DNA from: Kitasatospora fiedleri
GTDB lineage: Bacteria > Actinomycetota > Actinomycetes > Streptomycetales > Streptomycetaceae
Direction: 5' to 3'
DNA: 64,000 nt
Assembly (NCBI RefSeq): GCF_948472415.1
Contig: NZ_OX419519.1
Span: 3,844,001-3,908,000, forward strand
Shown: positions 9,041-17,916 of the stretch, piece after piece
How positions within the stretch are numbered: position 1 is the stretch's first letter
How the letters are laid out: each line of letters starts with the position of its first letter
The notes under the pieces: model-generated
Seen by the model: the letters and a program-made list of their open reading frames with translations, nothing else
Database searches by the model: none
Told to the model about the DNA's origin: nothing
Position numbers and translations under genes: made by a program

Positions 9041-9199
9041 AGTACCACCGTCCACGACAAGAGTCCTACGATCGTCACCCGAAAGCGCTGCCCTGCTCTC
9101 ACCCGGCAGCGTAACGTGCCGTATGCGCGTCCGTGCGGAGGTCTCGGCAGCCCGGACGACGTGGGACGACGCAAGCCGACGGAGGGGCCGGAGATACCC

Positions 9200-10027
9200 G
9201 TGACGGACAAGCAGGCCGTGCAGGCGTACACCGACGCGTGGACGCAGTCGATCGAGTCCATATCGGAGCTGCTCGCCCCGTTGCCGACCAACGCCTGGAA
9301 CCGGGCCACCGAGTGCCCCGGCTGGTCGGTGCGGGACGTCGTCTCGCACGTCATCGGCATCGAGTCCGAGCTGCTCGGCGACCCGCGCCCGATCCACGCG
9401 CTGCCGCGCGACCTGCGGCACGTCACCGACGAGTTCACCCGGTACATGGAGCTGCCGGTCGACAAGCGCCGCTGCTGGACGCCGGTGGAGATCACCAGCG
9501 AGCTGGAGTACACGGTGATCCGCCGCTCCCGGGCGCTGCGCAACGCCCGCCACGAGCCGAACGACCCGGTGCGCTGGCCGGCCGGCCCGCTGGCCCGGGA
9601 CGTCCCGTACGCGACGCTGCTGCGGATGCGGGCCTTCGACGTGTGGGTGCACGAGCAGGACCTGCGCCGTGCGCTGCAGACCCCGGGCAACCTGGACTCC
9701 CCGGCCGCGGTGGTCACCAGGGACTGGCTGATCGAGTCGCTGCCCAAGCAGGTCGCCAAGGAGGCGGGCGCCCCGATCGGCACCACGGTGGCCTTCGACG
9801 TGGCGGGCGCGCTGCCCTTCCACCGCACCGTGCGGGTCGGCCCGGACGGCCGGGGCACCGTGGACGACTCGGTGGTGCTGGCCCCCGAGGTGCGGCTGTC
9901 GATGGACTGGCAGACCTTCGTCCGGCTGTGCTGCGGCCGGGTCCGCCCGGAGACCGCGATCGTGAACGTGATCGGCGACCGGGAGCTGGGCGACCGGGTG
10001 CTCGCCCACCTGGCGAGCACCCCCTGA
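9200..10027 (+). CDS. Mycothiol-dependent maleylpyruvate isomerase-like (DinB-fold) protein
   Basis: A 275-residue protein with the four-helix MDMPI N-terminal domain: WNRATECPGWSVRDVVSHVIGIESEL contains the conserved tryptophan and the first metal-ligand His. Further on, RMRAFDVWVHEQDLRRAL supplies the second His. A C-terminal SCP2-like beta domain follows (about 185-275). Known members use mycothiol and a divalent metal for isomerisation or conjugation, but most actinobacterial paralogues have no known substrate. The GTG start at 9200 follows GGAG by seven bases. The stop is 10 bases from the convergent MFS gene. Divergent transcription from the nitrilase gene suggests a shared control region in 9041-9199. 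Confidence 0.82.
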   Translation: MTDKQAVQAYTDAWTQSIESISELLAPLPTNAWNRATECPGWSVRDVVSHVIGIESELLGDPRPIHALPRDLRHVTDEFTRYMELPVDKRRCWTPVEITSELEYTVIRRSRALRNARHEPNDPVRWPAGPLARDVPYATLLRMRAFDVWVHEQDLRRALQTPGNLDSPAAVVTRDWLIESLPKQVAKEAGAPIGTTVAFDVAGALPFHRTVRVGPDGRGTVDDSVVLAPEVRLSMDWQTFVRLCCGRVRPETAIVNVIGDRELGDRVLAHLASTP

Positions 10028-10037
10028 GCCGGAGCCG

Positions 10038-11423
10038 CTACCGGACCAGCTTGCGGCGCAGCCGCAGGATCATCGCGGTTCCGAGCAGCAGCGGCAGCAG
10101 CTGGAAGCAGAACGCCAACTGGTAGGCGTGCGCGCTGTAGCTGTCGCTGCCCGGGTCGGCGAGCGCGTCCAGCAGGACGCCGATGCCGAGCAGGGTGATC
10201 ATCGAGCCGATGAAGCCGCCCATGTTGGCGATGCCGGAGGCGGTGCCCATCCGCTCGGCGGGGTTGTACGCGCGGGCGTAGTCCAGGCCGATCAGCGAGG
10301 CCGGGCCGTTGCTGCCCATGACCAGCATCAGCACCACCAGCAGCCAGGTCGGCGGGTGCCCGTGCGGCCAGGCCAGGGTGGCGGTCCAGCAGAGCGCGGT
10401 GACGGCGAGCACGGTGAACGCGATCGGCAGCCGGGAGGCGGCGGTGCGGGAGACCAGCCGGCCGAACAGCAGGCCGAACAGCATCCCGCTGAGCACCAGC
10501 AGGCTGAGCATGCCGCCCGCCCCGGCCCGGGACATGCCCTGCCCCTCGACCAGGTAGGGCAGCCCCCACAGCAGGCCGAACGCGGAGGCCGGGAACGCCG
10601 TGGTGAAGTGCACCCACATCCCGAGCCGGGTGCCGGGCTCGGACCAGGCGGCCCGGATCTGCTGCCCGACCGGCAGCCGCAGGCTCTCGTGCCGCACCGG
10701 CGTCGGCGCTCCGGGCGGGGCCTCCTTGAGCAGCACCAGCACGACGGCGAAGACCAGCACGCCAGTCAGCGCGATCGTGCCGAAGGTGGCGCTCCACCCG
10801 GCGGTGTGCAGCGCCTGGGCGAGCACCACGGTAGTGACCAGGTTGCCGCCGGTGCCGATCAGGCCGGTGAGCTGGACGACGAACGGGTTCCGGGCGGCCG
10901 GGAACCAGCGGGCGGCGACCCGCAGCACGCTGATGAAGGTCATCGCGTCGCCGCAGCCGAGCACCGCGCGGGAGGCCAGCGCGGGCGCGAACGCGGTGGA
11001 GAAGGCGAAGGCCAGCTGCCCGGCGCTCATCAGCGCCACGCCCAGCAGCAGCACCCGGCGCGGGCCGATCCGGTCGACCAGCAGGCCGACCGGGACCTGC
11101 ATCCCGGCGTACACCAGGACCTGCAGGATGGAGAAGGTGGACAGGGCGGAGGCGCCGATGCCGAACCGGGCGGAGGCGTCCAGCCCGGCCACCCCGAGGC
11201 TGGTGCGGTGCACCACGGCGAGGACGTAGACGGCGACGCCGAGCGACCAGGCGAACCAGGCGGCGCGTCCGCCCGGCGGGTGGAAGACCTCGTCCGCGGC
11301 GGTCCGGGCGGCGGGAGCGCCGGGGACGGCGGCGGCAGCGGCGGTGTCGGCATCGGCGTCGGCGGGTCGGCGGGGAGCGGGTGCGGACAGGGACGGTGCG
11401 GTGCGGGCGGGGTCCACGCTCAT
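10038..11423 (-). CDS. MFS transporter
   Basis: A 461-residue major facilitator with about 12 hydrophobic helices. After a 50-residue Ala/Pro/Asp-rich cytoplasmic N terminus, the first helix begins WFAWSLGVAVYVLAVVHRTSLG. The loop 2-3 motif GLLVDRIGPRRVLLLG is the MFS signature, and NPAERMGTASGIANMGGF lies in the second half. The family with an R-T-S-L-G first helix is sometimes annotated as a nitrate/oxalate-like or sugar-phosphate-like MFS; I cannot assign a substrate. The start is ATG 11423 (MSVDPARTAP). It ends 10 bases from the convergent isomerase-like gene and follows the M64 protease gene divergently (65 bases between the M64 stop and this start). Confidence 0.87.
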   Translation of the reverse strand: MSVDPARTAPSLSAPAPRRPADADADTAAAAAVPGAPAARTAADEVFHPPGGRAAWFAWSLGVAVYVLAVVHRTSLGVAGLDASARFGIGASALSTFSILQVLVYAGMQVPVGLLVDRIGPRRVLLLGVALMSAGQLAFAFSTAFAPALASRAVLGCGDAMTFISVLRVAARWFPAARNPFVVQLTGLIGTGGNLVTTVVLAQALHTAGWSATFGTIALTGVLVFAVVLVLLKEAPPGAPTPVRHESLRLPVGQQIRAAWSEPGTRLGMWVHFTTAFPASAFGLLWGLPYLVEGQGMSRAGAGGMLSLLVLSGMLFGLLFGRLVSRTAASRLPIAFTVLAVTALCWTATLAWPHGHPPTWLLVVLMLVMGSNGPASLIGLDYARAYNPAERMGTASGIANMGGFIGSMITLLGIGVLLDALADPGSDSYSAHAYQLAFCFQLLPLLLGTAMILRLRRKLVR

Positions 11424-11488
11424 AGTGCTACCAGGCTAGTCATCCCATGACCTGATCTCTGGCCCGGGGTGGTCCGGGACGTCCGGTT

Positions 11489-12709
11489 TCAGCCGGTGAG
11501 CGTCCAGCTCTCGGTCCGGGTCATGTACCGCTCGCGGAAGCCCTCGTCGCGCACCCAGTCGGTGGTGTCCCGCACGGTCGCGGTGACGGTGTGCCGGCCG
11601 CCCGGCTCCAGCGCCAGCTCCCCGGTGTCCAGCCAGGTGCCGTCCGCGGTGCTCGGGTCGACCGGCTTGCCGTCCAGGGTCCAGCTGATCCGCAGCTGCC
11701 GCGGGCCGGTCAGCGCCAGCGGACGCACGTGCAGCTTCGGGCGTCCGGAGACCGGGCCGGAGGCGGGCTCGGGCTCGTCGGCCGGCTTCACCCGGCGGTA
11801 CAGCTGCTCGATGATCGCCTCCCGGGAGGGGAGGTTGTAGGTGCTGCCGAGGGTGCGCATCACCGAGTCGGCGGTCGGTCGGTACAGGCCGTTGGAGCTG
11901 CGGTAGGTGCCGATCACCCCGGCACCGTCCGGCGACTCGGCGCCCAGCCAGTGCCACCACTTGGTCTTCTCCCGGAGCATCTCCTCGGCGTCCACCGTGG
12001 ACAGGTTCGGGTAGTCCGGGTCGTTCGGGGCGGAGTCGTACTCGTCGCCGAGGGTGCCGACGGTGTGGCCGATCTCGTGCTGGATGATCCGCCCGGCGTC
12101 CGGGCTGCCGCCGGACAGCGTGGTCACCCCGGTGCCGCCGGCCCCGCCGTACTCGGTGGAGTTGGCCAGCGCGATCAGGTACTGCGGGCCGCCGCCCTGC
12201 CCGGCCCAGCGGGCGGTGGCGTCCTCGTCCGCGCAGAGCAGGCGGGCGGTGCCCTCGCACCAGAAGTGCATCCCGAGCGGGGTGGCCGGGTCCTTCCCGG
12301 CGCTCTCGGTCTCCGCGATGCCCGCCACCGGGGAGACCACGTCCACCCGCCGTATGTTGAAGAACCCCTGGTAGGTGCGGAACGGCTCGATCTCCAGCAG
12401 CGCCCGCCAGGCCCGGTCCGCCTGCTCGTGGAAGAGCTGCTGCTGGGCGGAGGTGTAGCCGTCGCCGAGCAGCACCAGGGTGATCCGGTTGGCCGCGTCG
12501 CCGGTCAGCCGCAGGTCCACCGAGGGCGCGCCGGGGGCCCGCAGGTCGGGGCGGGCGGGCGGCGCCGGGCGGTCCGGGCCGGGCGGCGGGCCTATCGCGG
12601 TCGAGGGCGCGGGCGAGACCAGCTCCACCGCGGCGGGCAGCACGGCGGCGGCCACCAGCAGCAGGGCGGCGGCGGAACGCATCACGGGGCCGGGAGCACC
12701 AGTCGGCAT
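11489..12709 (-). CDS. Secreted M64-family zinc metallopeptidase
   Basis: A 406-residue exported protein. An N-terminal signal sequence (MRSAAALLLVAAAVLP region, residues 10-26) is followed by a Pro-rich linker. The peptidase domain contains ITLVLLGDGYTSAQQQLFHEQA, the start typical of M64 (IgA-peptidase-like) enzymes. The zinc motif HEIGHTVGTLGDEYDS (about residues 213-228) gives two His, catalytic Glu and the distal DEY. An Ig-like beta domain ends the protein (about 320-406). In Streptomyces these are assumed to degrade extracellular protein; the target is unknown. The ATG at 12709 was kept, although the ATG nine codons in would also leave a complete signal peptide. Confidence 0.9.
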   Translation of the reverse strand: MPTGAPGPVMRSAAALLLVAAAVLPAAVELVSPAPSTAIGPPPGPDRPAPPARPDLRAPGAPSVDLRLTGDAANRITLVLLGDGYTSAQQQLFHEQADRAWRALLEIEPFRTYQGFFNIRRVDVVSPVAGIAETESAGKDPATPLGMHFWCEGTARLLCADEDATARWAGQGGGPQYLIALANSTEYGGAGGTGVTTLSGGSPDAGRIIQHEIGHTVGTLGDEYDSAPNDPDYPNLSTVDAEEMLREKTKWWHWLGAESPDGAGVIGTYRSSNGLYRPTADSVMRTLGSTYNLPSREAIIEQLYRRVKPADEPEPASGPVSGRPKLHVRPLALTGPRQLRISWTLDGKPVDPSTADGTWLDTGELALEPGGRHTVTATVRDTTDWVRDEGFRERYMTRTESWTLTG

Positions 12710-12976
12710 ACGCGGGAGTCCTCGCTGCGACGGTCACCCGGCCTGGCTGCGCGGGTGGTTTGATCGCACACACGTACCCGTCCGGGCCGCGGGCCCGGCC
12801 CGGGCGGCGCGAAACTCCCTCGGGCGGCCCAATGCGCGACCCGCCCGGAGCGGCCCACCGATTCCCCCAAGTACCGACCAGTGTGCCGGAGTTGGGCAAC
12901 CGGCCGGTGGCCCGGCCGACCGGCGGACGGGCGGGATACCCTGCCGAACGGGGGAACGACAAGGGGGAAGCACCGC

Positions 12977-13240
12977 ATGGAGACCCAGCAGCGCACCGAC
13001 CCGCGCGCGGCGTTCGGACGCGCCCTGCGCGGACACCGGCGGGACGCCCGGCTCACCCAGGGCGAACTCTCCGCCAAGGCCGGGCTCGGCGTCCGCACCC
13101 TGTCCGACCTGGAGCGCGGCACGTCCGGCCCGCGCCCCGCCACCGCCGCCCTGCTCTGCGCCGCCCTCGGCCTGAGCCACCCGGACGCCGAGCGCTTCCA
13201 CGCCCTGGCCCGGGCCGGCTGGCGCGCCACCCGGGGCTGA
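12977..13240 (+). CDS. Small XRE-family helix-turn-helix regulator
   Basis: An 87-residue protein that is little more than one XRE/Cro-type DNA-binding domain. FGRALRGHRRDARLTQGELSAKAGLGVRTLSDLERGTSGPRP spans helices 1-4, with TQGELSAKAGLGVRTLSDLE as the HTH. It resembles the N-terminal domain of large actinobacterial regulators that continue into an NB-ARC/AfsR-type ATPase, but this one stops after a fifth helix, so it may be a stand-alone or truncated relative. The start is ATG 12977 with AAGGGGGAAG upstream. A strong bidirectional terminator follows at once. No target is evident. Confidence 0.8.
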   Translation: METQQRTDPRAAFGRALRGHRRDARLTQGELSAKAGLGVRTLSDLERGTSGPRPATAALLCAALGLSHPDAERFHALARAGWRATRG

Positions 13241-13249
13241 CCGGAACGG

Positions 13250-13288
13250 CCGCGGGCCCCGCTCCGGCGTCCGGAACGGGGCCCGCGG
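13250..13288. terminator. Bidirectional terminator hairpin
   Basis: Perfect 12-base arms CCGCGGGCCCCG (13250-13261) and CGGGGCCCGCGG (13277-13288), lying between the convergent XRE gene and the E2 gene. Confidence 0.75.
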
Positions 13289-13301
13289 GGGCGGGGGCGG
13301 C

Positions 13302-14750
13302 TCAGCCCCAGGTGATCAGGCGCTTCGGGTGCTCCAGGACGGCGGCGACGTCCGCCAGCACCCTGGAGCCCAGCTCGCCGTCGACCAGCCGGTGGTCGAA
13401 GGAGAGCGCCAGCGTGGTGACCTGCCGGGGCACCACCTTGCCCTTGTGCACCCAGGGCAGCTCCCGGACCGCGCCGAAGGCCAGGATGGCGGCCTCGCCG
13501 GGGTTGAGGATCGGGGTGCCGGTGTCGACGCCGAACACGCCGACGTTGGTGATGGTGATGGTGCCGCCCGCCATGTCCGCCGGAGAGGTCTTGCCCTGCC
13601 GCGCGGTATCCACCAACTCGCCGAGCGCGACCGCCAGTTGGGAGAGGGTGCGGGAGCCGGCGTCCTTGATGTTCGGGACGATCAGGCCGCGCGGGGTGGC
13701 CGCGGCGATGCCGAGGTTGACCGCGCCCCAGACGACGATCTCCTGGGCCGCCTCGTCCCAGCTGGCGTTGACCTCCGGGTACCGCTTGACGGCGGTCAGC
13801 AGCGCCTTGGCGACCAGCAGCAGCGGGCTGACCCGCACCCCGGCGCCGAGCTCGCCGCTCTCCTTGAGCCGGCGCACCAGCTTCATCGTCCGGGTCACGT
13901 CGACCTGGACGAACTCGGTGACGTGCGGCGCGGTGAACGCGGAGGCGACCATCGCCTGCGCGGTGGCCTTGCGCACGCCCTTGACCGGCACCCGGACGTC
14001 CCCGGACGCGTCCGGCACCGGCCGCACCGGCGCGGCGACGGCCGGCCCGGTCGGCTGGACCGCCGGGGCCGCCTGGACGGGCGGGTCCGCGACCGGCTCG
14101 ACGGCCTTCCCGGCGGCGGTGTCCGCCGCGGCGTGCACGTCCTCGCGGGTGATCACGCCGTTCGGGCCGGTCGGCACCACGGCGCGCAGGTCGATCCCGA
14201 GGTCCTTGGCGAGCTTGCGCACCGGCGGCTTGGCCAGCGGGCGCTCCCCCTCGACGACGGGAGCGGCGGGCGCGACGGACGCGGCGGCCACCGGCTCGGG
14301 AGCCGGGGCGGCGGGCGCGGCCGGCGCGGGCGCGGTCGGCGCGGCCGTGCCGTTGCTGCGGCGGGTCCGGCGCTGCGCCGAGCCGGTGCGCGGCCCGTAG
14401 CCGACCAGCACCTCGCGGCGCTCCGGCTCCGACTCGGCCTCCGCGGCGGTCGCGGGCGCGGGCACCACGGGCGCAGCGGCGGCGGGCGCGGCGCCCGCGA
14501 CCGCCACCGCGATGATCGGGGTGCCGACGTCGACGGTGGCGCCCGCCGGGAAGTGCAGCGCCTCGACCACGCCGGTGAACGGGATCGGCAGTTCGACGGC
14601 GGCCTTGGCGGTCTCCACCTCGCAGACCACCTGCCCGTCGGTGACGGCGTCGCCCGGCTTCACGTACCAGGTGAGGATCTCGGCCTCGGTCAGGCCCTCG
14701 CCCACGTCGGGCATCTTGAACTCGCGGAGCGAGTGAACACCAGTGGTCAT
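13302..14750 (-). CDS. bkdC: Branched-chain 2-oxoacid dehydrogenase E2 (dihydrolipoyl acyltransferase)
   Basis: The acyltransferase core of the branched-chain keto-acid dehydrogenase complex. It makes isobutyryl-, isovaleryl- and 2-methylbutyryl-CoA, the starters for branched fatty acids and many polyketides. Domains in order: one lipoyl domain (residues 10-85) with lipoylated K49 in ETAKAAV; a long Ala/Pro linker; a peripheral-subunit-binding domain (about 170-205, VRKLAKDLGIDLRAVVPTGPNGVITREDV); and the catalytic domain, starting VPVKGVRKATAQAMV and ending with the active-site SFDHRLVDGE. Normal length at 482 residues. ATG 14750 has GGGGAG five bases upstream. It is the last gene of the E1alpha-E1beta-E2 operon, 14 bases after E1beta. 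Confidence 0.93.
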   Translation of the reverse strand: MTTGVHSLREFKMPDVGEGLTEAEILTWYVKPGDAVTDGQVVCEVETAKAAVELPIPFTGVVEALHFPAGATVDVGTPIIAVAVAGAAPAAAAPVVPAPATAAEAESEPERREVLVGYGPRTGSAQRRTRRSNGTAAPTAPAPAAPAAPAPEPVAAASVAPAAPVVEGERPLAKPPVRKLAKDLGIDLRAVVPTGPNGVITREDVHAAADTAAGKAVEPVADPPVQAAPAVQPTGPAVAAPVRPVPDASGDVRVPVKGVRKATAQAMVASAFTAPHVTEFVQVDVTRTMKLVRRLKESGELGAGVRVSPLLLVAKALLTAVKRYPEVNASWDEAAQEIVVWGAVNLGIAAATPRGLIVPNIKDAGSRTLSQLAVALGELVDTARQGKTSPADMAGGTITITNVGVFGVDTGTPILNPGEAAILAFGAVRELPWVHKGKVVPRQVTTLALSFDHRLVDGELGSRVLADVAAVLEHPKRLITWG

Positions 14751-14764
14751 CTTCGCTCCCCGGC

Positions 14765-15739
14765 TCAGAAGGCGAACGTGCGGTCGACGGCGTCGAGCAC
14801 GCGGTCCAGGTCGGGGAGGTAGGTCTCCTCGACGCGCGACGGCGGGTACGGGGCGTGGTAGCCGCCGACCCGCAGGATGGGTGCCTCCAGGTGGTAGAAG
14901 CAGCGCTCGGTGAGCCGGGCGGCGAGCTCCGCGCCCAGGCCGAGGAAGACCGGGGCCTCGTGCACGACGATGCCGCGGCCGGTGCGCTTGACCGACTCCT
15001 CCAGGGTGGCGAAGTCGATCGGCGACAGCGAGCGCAGGTCGACCACCTCCAGCCGGCGGCCGTCCTCCTCGGCGGCCTTCGCGGCCTCCAGGCAGACCTT
15101 GACCATCGGCCCGTAGGCGATCAGCGTGGCGTCGGTGCCGGGCCGGGCGATCCGGGCCGCGTGCAGCGGCAGCATCGGGTCCTCGCCGACCTCGCCCTTG
15201 TCCCAGTAGCGGCGCTTGGGCTCCAGGAAGACCACCGGGTCGTCCGACTCGATGGCCTGGCGCAGCATCCAGTGCGCGTCGTGCGCGTTGGACGGGCTGA
15301 CCACCCGCAGGCCGGCGGTGTGCGCGAAGTACGCCTCGTGCGACTCGCTGTGGTGCTCGACCGCGCCGATGCCGCCGCCGAACGGGATGCGCACGGTGAC
15401 CGGCATCTTCACGTGGCCGAGCGCCCGGGCGTGCATCTTGGCGAGCTGGGTGACGATCTGGTCGAAGGCCGGGTAGACGAAGCCGTCGAACTGGATCTCG
15501 ACCACCGGGCGGTAGCCGCGCAGCGCGAGGCCGATCGCGGTGCCGACGATGCCGGACTCGGCGAGCGGGGTGTCGATCACCCGGTCCTCGCCGAAGTCCT
15601 TCTGCAGGCCGTCGGTGATCCGGAAGACGCCGCCGAGCTTTCCGATGTCCTCGCCCATCAGGACGGTCTTCGGGTCGCTCTCCAGCGACTTGCGCAGCGC
15701 CTCGTTGAGCGCCTTGGCGATGCTGAGCTGGCCGGCCAT
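14765..15739 (-). CDS. bkdB: Branched-chain 2-oxoacid dehydrogenase E1 beta subunit
   Basis: A 324-residue E1 beta subunit of the transketolase C-terminal family. It pairs with E1 alpha to form the thiamine-diphosphate decarboxylase that feeds acyl groups to E2. Family landmarks: LMGEDIGKLGGVFRITDGL, the DTPLAESGIVGTAIG segment carrying the conserved Glu that activates the cofactor, PVTVRIPFGGGIGAVEHHSES (with the conserved His pair), and VVHEAPVFLGLGAELAAR in the C-terminal domain. Start and stop codons overlap with E1 alpha (ATGA), indicating translational coupling. In S. coelicolor there are two such operons; which orthologue this is cannot be settled from the sequence alone. Confidence 0.93.
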   Translation of the reverse strand: MAGQLSIAKALNEALRKSLESDPKTVLMGEDIGKLGGVFRITDGLQKDFGEDRVIDTPLAESGIVGTAIGLALRGYRPVVEIQFDGFVYPAFDQIVTQLAKMHARALGHVKMPVTVRIPFGGGIGAVEHHSESHEAYFAHTAGLRVVSPSNAHDAHWMLRQAIESDDPVVFLEPKRRYWDKGEVGEDPMLPLHAARIARPGTDATLIAYGPMVKVCLEAAKAAEEDGRRLEVVDLRSLSPIDFATLEESVKRTGRGIVVHEAPVFLGLGAELAARLTERCFYHLEAPILRVGGYHAPYPPSRVEETYLPDLDRVLDAVDRTFAF

Positions 15740-16890
15740 CAGTGGTGCTCCCCACCCTCGAAGGAGGCGGCGTACGCCTCGTACTCGGCGCGTTCCTCGT
15801 CCACCAGGGCGTGCGGCTCGCTGTAGACGTGGTCGAAGATCAGGGTCGGGTCGGGGTCGGGCATCGAGCGGACGCCCTCCCGCACGCGCAGGCCCAGCTG
15901 CTCGCTCTCGGCCTCGACCCCGGCGAAGAACGCCTCGTCGGCGAGGCCCTGCTTCTCCAGGTGGGCCCGCAGCCGCAGGATCGGGTCCTTGGCCTTCCAG
16001 GACTCGGTCTCCTCGGACTGCCGGTAGCGGGTCGGGTCGTCGGAGGTGGTGTGCGCGCCCATCCGGTAGGTGAACGCCTCGACCAGGACCGGGCCCTGGC
16101 CGGTGCGGGCGCGGTCCAGCGCCCAGCGGGTGACCGCGAGGACGGCCAGCACGTCGTTGCCGTCGACCCGGACGCCGGGGAAGCCGAAGCCGGCGGCGCG
16201 GCGGTAGAGCGGGATGCGGGTCTGCACGGCGGTGGGCTCGGAGATCGCCCACTGGTTGTTCTGGCAGAAGAACACCACCGGCGCGTTGTAGACCGAGGCG
16301 AAGGTGAAGGCCTCGTTGACGTCGCCCTGGCTGGAGGCGCCGTCGCCGAAGTAGGCGATCACCGCGTCGTCCGCGCCGTCCTTGGCGATGCCCATCGCGT
16401 AGCCGGTGGCGTGCAGGGTCTGCGAGCCGATCACGATGGTGTAGAGGTGGAAGTTCTTCTCGTTCGGGTCCCAGCCGCCGTGGTTCACGCCGCGGAACAT
16501 GCCGAGCAGGTTCAGCGGGTCGACGTCGCGGCACCAGGCCACGCCGTGCTCGCGGTAGGTGGGGAAGGCGTAGTCGCCGGTGCGCATCGCGCGGCCGGAG
16601 CCGACCTGGGCCGCCTCCTGCCCCAACAGCGAGGCCCACAGGCCCAGTTCGCCCTGGCGCTGGAGCGAGGTGGCCTCCGCGTCGAAGCGCCGGACCAGGA
16701 CCAGGTCCCGGTAGAGCGCGCGCAGCTCCTCGGGCGTCACGGTGAGCGGGAACTCCGGGTCGTCGACCCGGTCGCCCTCCGGGGTGAGCAGCTGGACGAG
16801 CTCGGGTTCGGCGGTGGCGCCGGCCCGGGCGGGGTCAGGGACGCCGGGGGCGGCCTTCTTGCGCGCCCTCGACGTGCTTTTGACGGTCAC
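15739..16890 (-). CDS. bkdA: Branched-chain 2-oxoacid dehydrogenase E1 alpha subunit
   Basis: A 383-residue E1 alpha subunit. The thiamine-diphosphate motif GDGASSQGDVNEAFTFAS, ending near QNNQWAIS, is intact. The loop YRMGAHTTSDDPTRYR carries the conserved His and the Ser/Thr residues found in the regulated loop of mitochondrial E1. The first 40 residues are basic and Pro/Ala-rich. I prefer the GTG at 16890 because AGGAG stands about six bases upstream; a GTG two codons earlier abuts it. It is the first gene of the operon. The promoter must lie in the 312-base gap shared with the response regulator, where a 14-bp palindrome (17057-17070) is a candidate operator. Confidence 0.92.
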   Translation of the reverse strand: MTVKSTSRARKKAAPGVPDPARAGATAEPELVQLLTPEGDRVDDPEFPLTVTPEELRALYRDLVLVRRFDAEATSLQRQGELGLWASLLGQEAAQVGSGRAMRTGDYAFPTYREHGVAWCRDVDPLNLLGMFRGVNHGGWDPNEKNFHLYTIVIGSQTLHATGYAMGIAKDGADDAVIAYFGDGASSQGDVNEAFTFASVYNAPVVFFCQNNQWAISEPTAVQTRIPLYRRAAGFGFPGVRVDGNDVLAVLAVTRWALDRARTGQGPVLVEAFTYRMGAHTTSDDPTRYRQSEETESWKAKDPILRLRAHLEKQGLADEAFFAGVEAESEQLGLRVREGVRSMPDPDPTLIFDHVYSEPHALVDEERAEYEAYAASFEGGEHH

Positions 16891-17202
16891 GTTCACTCCT
16901 CGGTCTGTCCGGCCACCCGGGGTCGCCGGCGGCCGGTCCGGTCGCCTCCCCGGCTCGCGCGCGTGGGTGTGCGCACCAGTGCGGGCAGGCGGTGTTCCCT
17001 TTCCGACGGCGTCCTCACGAGAACGTTACCCAGCGGCGCCCTTTGGCGCGCTTGCGCTAGGACGTCCTAGTTGTTCCCCGGCGGGGGTGACCGCAGGTGT
17101 GGCGCGGTCCGCCCGTTCCGGTCAGGACACCAGCGCACGGTATCCGGGCACGGGCCGCTGCGAAAGGGGGTAACCGGCATCGATTTGTGCGACGCTTTGC
17201 AA
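16891..17202. other. 312-base divergent control region, bkd operon / response regulator
   Basis: Contains the 14-bp palindrome at 17057-17070 and presumably both promoters. AAAGGGGG at 17164-17171 looks like a ribosome binding site but lies more than 30 bases from the ATG used for the response regulator. No other gene-like signal. Confidence 0.5.
17057..17070. promoter_or_regulatory. 14-bp perfect palindrome CTAGGACGTCCTAG
   Basis: Fully symmetric 14-mer, about 170 bases before the E1 alpha start and 133 before the response-regulator ATG. It is AT-richer at the ends than its surroundings. Likely a dimeric regulator site; the NarL-type regulator next door is the first candidate, which is inference. 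Confidence 0.5.
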
Positions 17203-17862
17203 ATGACTGATAACGGACATATCAGGGTTTTTCTCCTCGATGATCACGAAGTGGTCCGGCGCGGCGTGCACGACCTGCTCTCGATGGAGGGCGACATCGA
17301 GGTGGTCGGCGAGGCGGGGACGGCGGCCGAGGCGCTCAACCGCATTCCGGCGGTCCGTCCGGACGTGGCGGTGCTCGACGTCCGGCTCCCCGACGGCAAC
17401 GGGGTCGAGGTGTGCCGGGAGATCCGCTCCCAGGACCCTTCGGTGAAGTGCCTGATGCTCACCTCCTTCTCCGACGACGAGGCGCTGTTCGACTCGATCA
17501 TGGCGGGGGCCTCCGGATACGTCCTGAAAGCGATCCGCGGCACCGACCTGCTCTCCGCGGTGCGCGACGTCGCGGCCGGCAAGTCCCTGCTCGACCCGGT
17601 GGCCACCAGCCGGGTGCTGGCCCGGCTGCGGGACGGCGGCGAGAAGGAGGACGAGCGGACCGCCCAGTTGACGAAACAGGAGCGCCGCATCCTCGACCTG
17701 ATCGGCGAGGGGATGACCAACCGGCAGATCGGCAACGAGCTGCACCTGGCCGAGAAGACGGTGAAGAACTACGTCAGCAGCCTGCTGGCCAAGATGGGCA
17801 TGGAGCGCCGCACCCAGGCCGCCGCCTACGTCGCCCGCCGGCAGGCCGACCAGCAGCACTGA
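17203..17862 (+). CDS. NarL/DevR-type response regulator, no adjacent kinase
   Basis: A 219-residue two-component response regulator. The receiver domain (residues 7-122) has acidic pocket DD at 13-14, phospho-acceptor D59 in [12 protein letters not shown] in LMLTSF and K in YVLKAI. The LuxR-type helix-turn-helix (about 150-210) reads [43 protein letters not shown]. It is closest in pattern to DevR/DosR-like regulators. No histidine kinase is adjacent, so it is an orphan. The ATG at 17203 has no ribosome binding site. Either the message is leaderless or translation begins at an in-frame TTG (17185) nearer to AAAGGGGG. It is divergent from the bkd operon. Confidence 0.88.
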   Translation: MTDNGHIRVFLLDDHEVVRRGVHDLLSMEGDIEVVGEAGTAAEALNRIPAVRPDVAVLDVRLPDGNGVEVCREIRSQDPSVKCLMLTSFSDDEALFDSIMAGASGYVLKAIRGTDLLSAVRDVAAGKSLLDPVATSRVLARLRDGGEKEDERTAQLTKQERRILDLIGEGMTNRQIGNELHLAEKTVKNYVSSLLAKMGMERRTQAAAYVARRQADQQH

Positions 17863-17905
17863 GAGCAGATTCGCACACGCTGTGTCAAGCACCCATCACG
17901 CCGAG

Positions 17906-17911
17906 TAATAG
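17906..17911 (+). promoter_or_regulatory. -10 box TAATAG, probably giving a leaderless mRNA
   Basis: TAATAG ends six bases before the GTG at 17917, the distance expected between a -10 element and a transcription start. The -35 region (around 17882-17888, GTGTCAA) is weak. No ribosome binding site precedes the gene. Confidence 0.5.
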
Positions 17912-17916
17912 GCTCT

